Below are positions 29,798 to 32,315 of a stretch of 32,315 nucleotides of DNA, piece by piece. Each line of letters opens with the position of its first letter. Position 1 is the stretch's first letter. Both the position numbers and the translations under genes were made by a program. Under the pieces are notes generated by a model. It made no database searches, had not been told where the DNA came from, and saw only the letters and a program-made list of their open reading frames with translations. This DNA comes from an uncultured Spirochaetales bacterium (lineage in GTDB: Bacteria; Spirochaetota; Spirochaetia; Sphaerochaetales; Sphaerochaetaceae): the NCBI GenBank assembly GCA_949283305.1, contig CASDRU010000017.1, positions 1 through 32,315 of the forward strand, read 5' to 3'.

Positions 29798-31087
29798 TCA
29801 ATCCATGAACGAGTCTTCTTTTTCCTTCAGGACAGGGGCCGCAGGATTGGCCTGAGAAGAATCGATGAGTTTCTGTATGAATTTTCTGTTATCCAGAAGC
29901 GGAGAAATGCTTCTTCCGTGATGAAGTCTTGTGATAACACGTGCAAAGAGCTCTGTGACATCAGCCTGGACAAACCATTCCTTTTCAAGAAGCTCTTTTC
30001 CCTGGAATACTGCATTTGTTCCGATTATGCGCCAGAAAACGCCTTCCTTGTATGCTGCGTCAAAGTTCTCGATCGCACTTCCGTTGAAGAATGGAAGCGA
30101 GACTATGCATATTATCTTCTTTGCTCCTCTCTTCATCAGCTCCCTCATCGCAATTATGAGGGTGCCTCCTGTTGCTATCATGTCATCAGCCATCAGAACA
30201 GTCTTCCCGCTGACATCTCCAAGGAGGTTGATGCTCTTTATGTTTGTATTCTTCGCATCCCGGGATACAACAGAATAATCTCTTTCCTTGTAAAGGACAG
30301 CAAGAGGTCTGTGCAGGCCCTGAGCATAAAACTTGTTTCTGTTGACAGCACCTGTGTCTGGAGATACAACAACAAGATCCGGGTCTGAGAAATCAATGAG
30401 CTTTCTAAGACAGATTAAAGTCTGGTATGAAGCATGCAGATTCTCAAGATGGCATTTGCTGAATGAGTTTTCTATCTCTCTTGAGTGGATATCGAGTGTT
30501 ATTATCCTGCTGACTCCGAGCTCTTCGCAGAATCTTGCGAACATGCTTGCTGTCAGAGCTTCCCTTCCTGCTTTCTTATGCTGGCGGGCATAGGGATAAG
30601 TCGGAAGAACCAGGGTAATTGACTCAGCACCTGCAAGACGGACTGCATCAATTGTGGTAAAGAGGAACATCAGATGGTCATTCACGCTAAGCGGACGGGG
30701 CTCATCAAGACCCGCAACCTTTATCGGGAAAGAATTCGACACATCATAGACTATGTATACATGAAGTCCTCTTACAGGGTCGATTATCTCGGCCTTCTCC
30801 TCTCCGTTTGCAAAGCGGGTGTACTTTACATTGATGGTGACATCCGGACAGTAGAACTGGCTTGGCAGCTTCCCTGCTGGTATCTTCCTTGCATTGAGAT
30901 CATCAATCAAGGTCACTTCTTTTAAAAGCTCATCTTCGCTCATCCCGTGGCGCTTTACAAGTGCTTCACTGAGCCTTGAATAGCGGTCGAGATATAACCG
31001 GCGGATGTGCTTTACGACTCTGCCTGTGAAATACTCTGAGCCTGGACCGGCAATAACTCCAAGCTTGTGTGGTTTAATGATGCTCAT
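29798..31087 (-). CDS. prs: Ribose-phosphate pyrophosphokinase, long form
   Basis: It makes PRPP from ribose 5-phosphate and ATP, feeding PyrE and purine, histidine, tryptophan and NAD synthesis. The signature PRPP loop VLMADDMIATGGT is near residue 300. A catalytic flexible-loop motif YPYARQHKKAGREALTA is near 165, and DIHSREIENSF near 200. At 429 residues it is about 110 longer than the usual 315. The extra length comes from an N-terminal segment with insertions (residues 25-85) and a C-terminal tail after residue 395. Classical allosteric (class I) behaviour cannot be assumed. No Shine-Dalgarno is visible. A TATAAT 11 bases before the ATG suggests a very short leader. Confidence 0.92.
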   Translation of the reverse strand: MSIIKPHKLGVIAGPGSEYFTGRVVKHIRRLYLDRYSRLSEALVKRHGMSEDELLKEVTLIDDLNARKIPAGKLPSQFYCPDVTINVKYTRFANGEEKAEIIDPVRGLHVYIVYDVSNSFPIKVAGLDEPRPLSVNDHLMFLFTTIDAVRLAGAESITLVLPTYPYARQHKKAGREALTASMFARFCEELGVSRIITLDIHSREIENSFSKCHLENLHASYQTLICLRKLIDFSDPDLVVVSPDTGAVNRNKFYAQGLHRPLAVLYKERDYSVVSRDAKNTNIKSINLLGDVSGKTVLMADDMIATGGTLIIAMRELMKRGAKKIICIVSLPFFNGSAIENFDAAYKEGVFWRIIGTNAVFQGKELLEKEWFVQADVTELFARVITRLHHGRSISPLLDNRKFIQKLIDSSQANPAAPVLKEKEDSFMD

Positions 31088-31098
31088 AGTGATTTCAG

Positions 31099-31125
31099 AT
31101 TATAATAATTGGAAAAGCTTGGCAA
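31099..31125 (-). promoter_or_regulatory. Candidate prs promoter in the prs/lipoprotein divergent region
   Basis: TATAAT (31104-31099) is preceded by TTGCCA (31125-31120) with a short 15-bp spacer. Eleven bases separate the -10 from the prs ATG, so the leader would be only about four bases. The same AT-rich block reads TATAAT on the plus strand at 31101-31106 and may also serve the lipoprotein gene. Confidence 0.4.
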
Positions 31126-31153
31126 TGGATGGCGGAGGCTTTTCTTTATATGT

Positions 31154-32122
31154 ATGAAACATATATTCATCATTTTCTTAGCATTTCCTCTCCTTGTATC
31201 CTGCCCGGCAGAAGTAATTGACATGATCAATTCTTACAGCGACAGAATCAACAGCACTCCTGTTCTTCTGGATTATGATGTGATTTCAAACAGCAATGCT
31301 GTCTTTCATTTTGACAACCCTGTTTTCTTCACAGACATCAGGCTGAACGGAAAGGAGAATTACAAGAACGGTGTATGGAAAAAGATGCAGAGCATAAAAT
31401 TCGACACCCCTTTGTCCTCATCTGAGAACACACTCTCCTTTTCAGTGATCAACAGGGAGGGCAACAGCAGCAGATACACAATGAAGATATCAAGTGTGAA
31501 CGAGGACCAGGCCTCTCTCCTGATAACTGAGGCCAGCATAAAGGGGACAAAGGACAGTCCTGACAGAATAGAGCTCATATGCATGGAAAGCGGCAGCACT
31601 GACGGCATTGTAATTGCAGATGCGGAGAAAGACTCAGCTGACCATCTTTTTTTCCTTCCGCACATGAAGCTTGAAAAGGGAGATATCATCATAGTCTACT
31701 GGGATAGCGATCCTGATTACCCCTCAGCATTCAAAAGAGGAGACAGCATGACATATAAGCTCAGCGCAGAGAGTGAGGAGACACTCATTTCGACAAACGG
31801 GGCAATTGTGCTCTACTCCTCGATAAACGGCAAGGGAGATGTCATGGATGCGCTTTTATACAACAAGAGCGATGCAGAGGATTCTGAGGGATTTGGAAAC
31901 AAAAAGAGCCAGAACACCTATTCAGAGATGGAAAAGCTCGGCCAGTGGAGCGGCGCGACAGTGCTCTCAGATGAAGTGACTGCAAGCCGCGTCATAGCCC
32001 GCTACTATCCTTATGAGGACACAGACACATGCGATGACTTTTACATTACAAAGCCGCGGCATTCCACATTCGGCTACATAAACACTAACGAGGCATGTCA
32101 ACGACCTTCAGGACAAGCCTGA
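31154..32122 (+). CDS. Lipoprotein with lamin-tail-like domain, last codons supplied by an IS end
   Basis: The ATG at 31154 gives a lipoprotein signal: MKHIFIIFLAFPLLVSC, with a lipobox Leu-Val-Ser-Cys. After about 95 residues of beta-rich sequence comes a region resembling lamin-tail domains: LLITEASIKGTKDSPDRIELI, split here as LLITEASI and DRIELI, then LEKGDIIIVYWD, NGAIVLYSS and a closing segment DDFYITKPRHSTFGYIN. In such domains the chain normally ends soon after this point. The final residues (EACQRPSGQA) are read across the end of the tnpB element and stop inside its hairpin. CGGAGG at 31133-31138 is rather far from the ATG. The function is unknown; attachment to a membrane on the cell surface or periplasm is inferred. 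Confidence 0.75.
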   Translation: MKHIFIIFLAFPLLVSCPAEVIDMINSYSDRINSTPVLLDYDVISNSNAVFHFDNPVFFTDIRLNGKENYKNGVWKKMQSIKFDTPLSSSENTLSFSVINREGNSSRYTMKISSVNEDQASLLITEASIKGTKDSPDRIELICMESGSTDGIVIADAEKDSADHLFFLPHMKLEKGDIIIVYWDSDPDYPSAFKRGDSMTYKLSAESEETLISTNGAIVLYSSINGKGDVMDALLYNKSDAEDSEGFGNKKSQNTYSEMEKLGQWSGATVLSDEVTASRVIARYYPYEDTDTCDDFYITKPRHSTFGYINTNEACQRPSGQA

Positions 32123-32125
32123 AGG
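32105..32125 (-). mobile_element. Terminal hairpin at the tnpB-side end of the IS element
   Basis: CCTTCAGG (32105-32112) and CCTGAAGG (32118-32125) form a perfect 8-bp stem with a 5-base loop, overlapping the tnpB stop. IS200/IS605 elements carry such subterminal hairpins at both ends, and the guide RNA of TnpB ends here. The exact element boundary probably lies within about 20 bases to the left, near 32090-32100. Confidence 0.75.
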
Positions 32126-32315
32126 CTTGGACGTGAGCGTTTTATCCACAGATTCCGTTTCCGGTTTACCTGTGGCACCCCATCCATACGGCTGATTGAC
32201 TGCAGCCTGCCCGGATTGCATGACCCGGGTGATGTAGTTGTCGCGGATGTTGATGGCGGCATTCGTGTCGGCATGCATGCTGCTGCCGCAATGCCTGCAT
32301 GTGTATCTGTTCCCA
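32108..32315 (-). CDS. tnpB: IS200/IS605-family TnpB, C-terminal 69 residues (cut by window edge)
   Basis: TnpB is the RNA-guided nuclease of IS200/IS605 transposons. The visible end has RYTCRHCG (one CxxC of the zinc ribbon) followed by MHADTNAAINIRDNY, the RuvC-III region with its conserved Asp and the DxNAA pattern. A polar tail ends in KPSGLS. The other CxxC and the rest of the protein lie beyond the right edge. The stop codon (32110-32108) lies inside the terminal hairpin. Whether the full gene is intact cannot be judged. Confidence 0.9.
   Translation of the reverse strand, partial: GNRYTCRHCGSSMHADTNAAINIRDNYITRVMQSGQAAVNQPYGWGATGKPETESVDKTLTSKPSGLS

Overview
The window looks like chromosome from a spirochaete, probably in the Sphaerochaeta/Treponema neighbourhood. 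This is inferred from gene content: a PyrB-PyrI fused aspartate transcarbamylase, an unusually long PRPP synthetase, an EpsC-type serine acetyltransferase, and moderate GC with AT-rich intergenic stretches. No rRNA or tRNA gene was seen that would settle the taxonomy. Genes are densely packed, with many TGATG or ATGA start/stop overlaps.

Layout. 1-543 is the start of birA (minus, cut by the window edge), divergent from a serine acetyltransferase (623-1528). Convergent to that is a tyrA-mtaB pair (3517-1521). pta stands alone between its own promoter and terminator (3575-4684). A five-gene minus-strand operon follows, read from 10009 down to 4683: HAD phosphatase, phosphohexomutase, a two-TM protein, a short ComEC-like protein and rsmA. 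An RlmI-type methyltransferase (plus) converges on corA (minus). corA has a putative 21-residue leader peptide. A small outer-membrane protein gene (12637-13158) ends in its own terminator.

19308-13216 is a self-contained pyrimidine operon read on the minus strand: promoter, 21-residue leader ORF, intrinsic terminator, then pyrBI, pyrE, pyrF, a fused pyrD-pyrK, pyrC and a final terminator. It encodes every de novo UMP step after carbamoyl phosphate. The leader resembles the enterobacterial pyrBI attenuator in layout.

31087-19314 is a minus-strand series: prs, a terminator, a PLP aminotransferase, a 1151-residue acidic repeat protein, an inositol-monophosphatase-like protein, a HAD phosphatase and ridA. 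It continues with a polysaccharide export pair (SLBB/Wza-like protein and Wzz-BY-kinase). prs makes the PRPP used by PyrE. The right edge has a lipoprotein gene with a lamin-tail-like domain whose last codons run into the end of a partial IS200/IS605-family tnpB element.

The items most worth a second look are the two leader-peptide regions (pyrBI and corA), the PyrD-PyrK fusion with a His in the substrate loop, the long acidic protein with near-identical internal DNA repeats, and the IS end fused to the lipoprotein gene. The only stretch of more than 300 bases between long genes is 12329-12636; it holds the corA leader ORF and the likely promoter of the outer-membrane protein gene.
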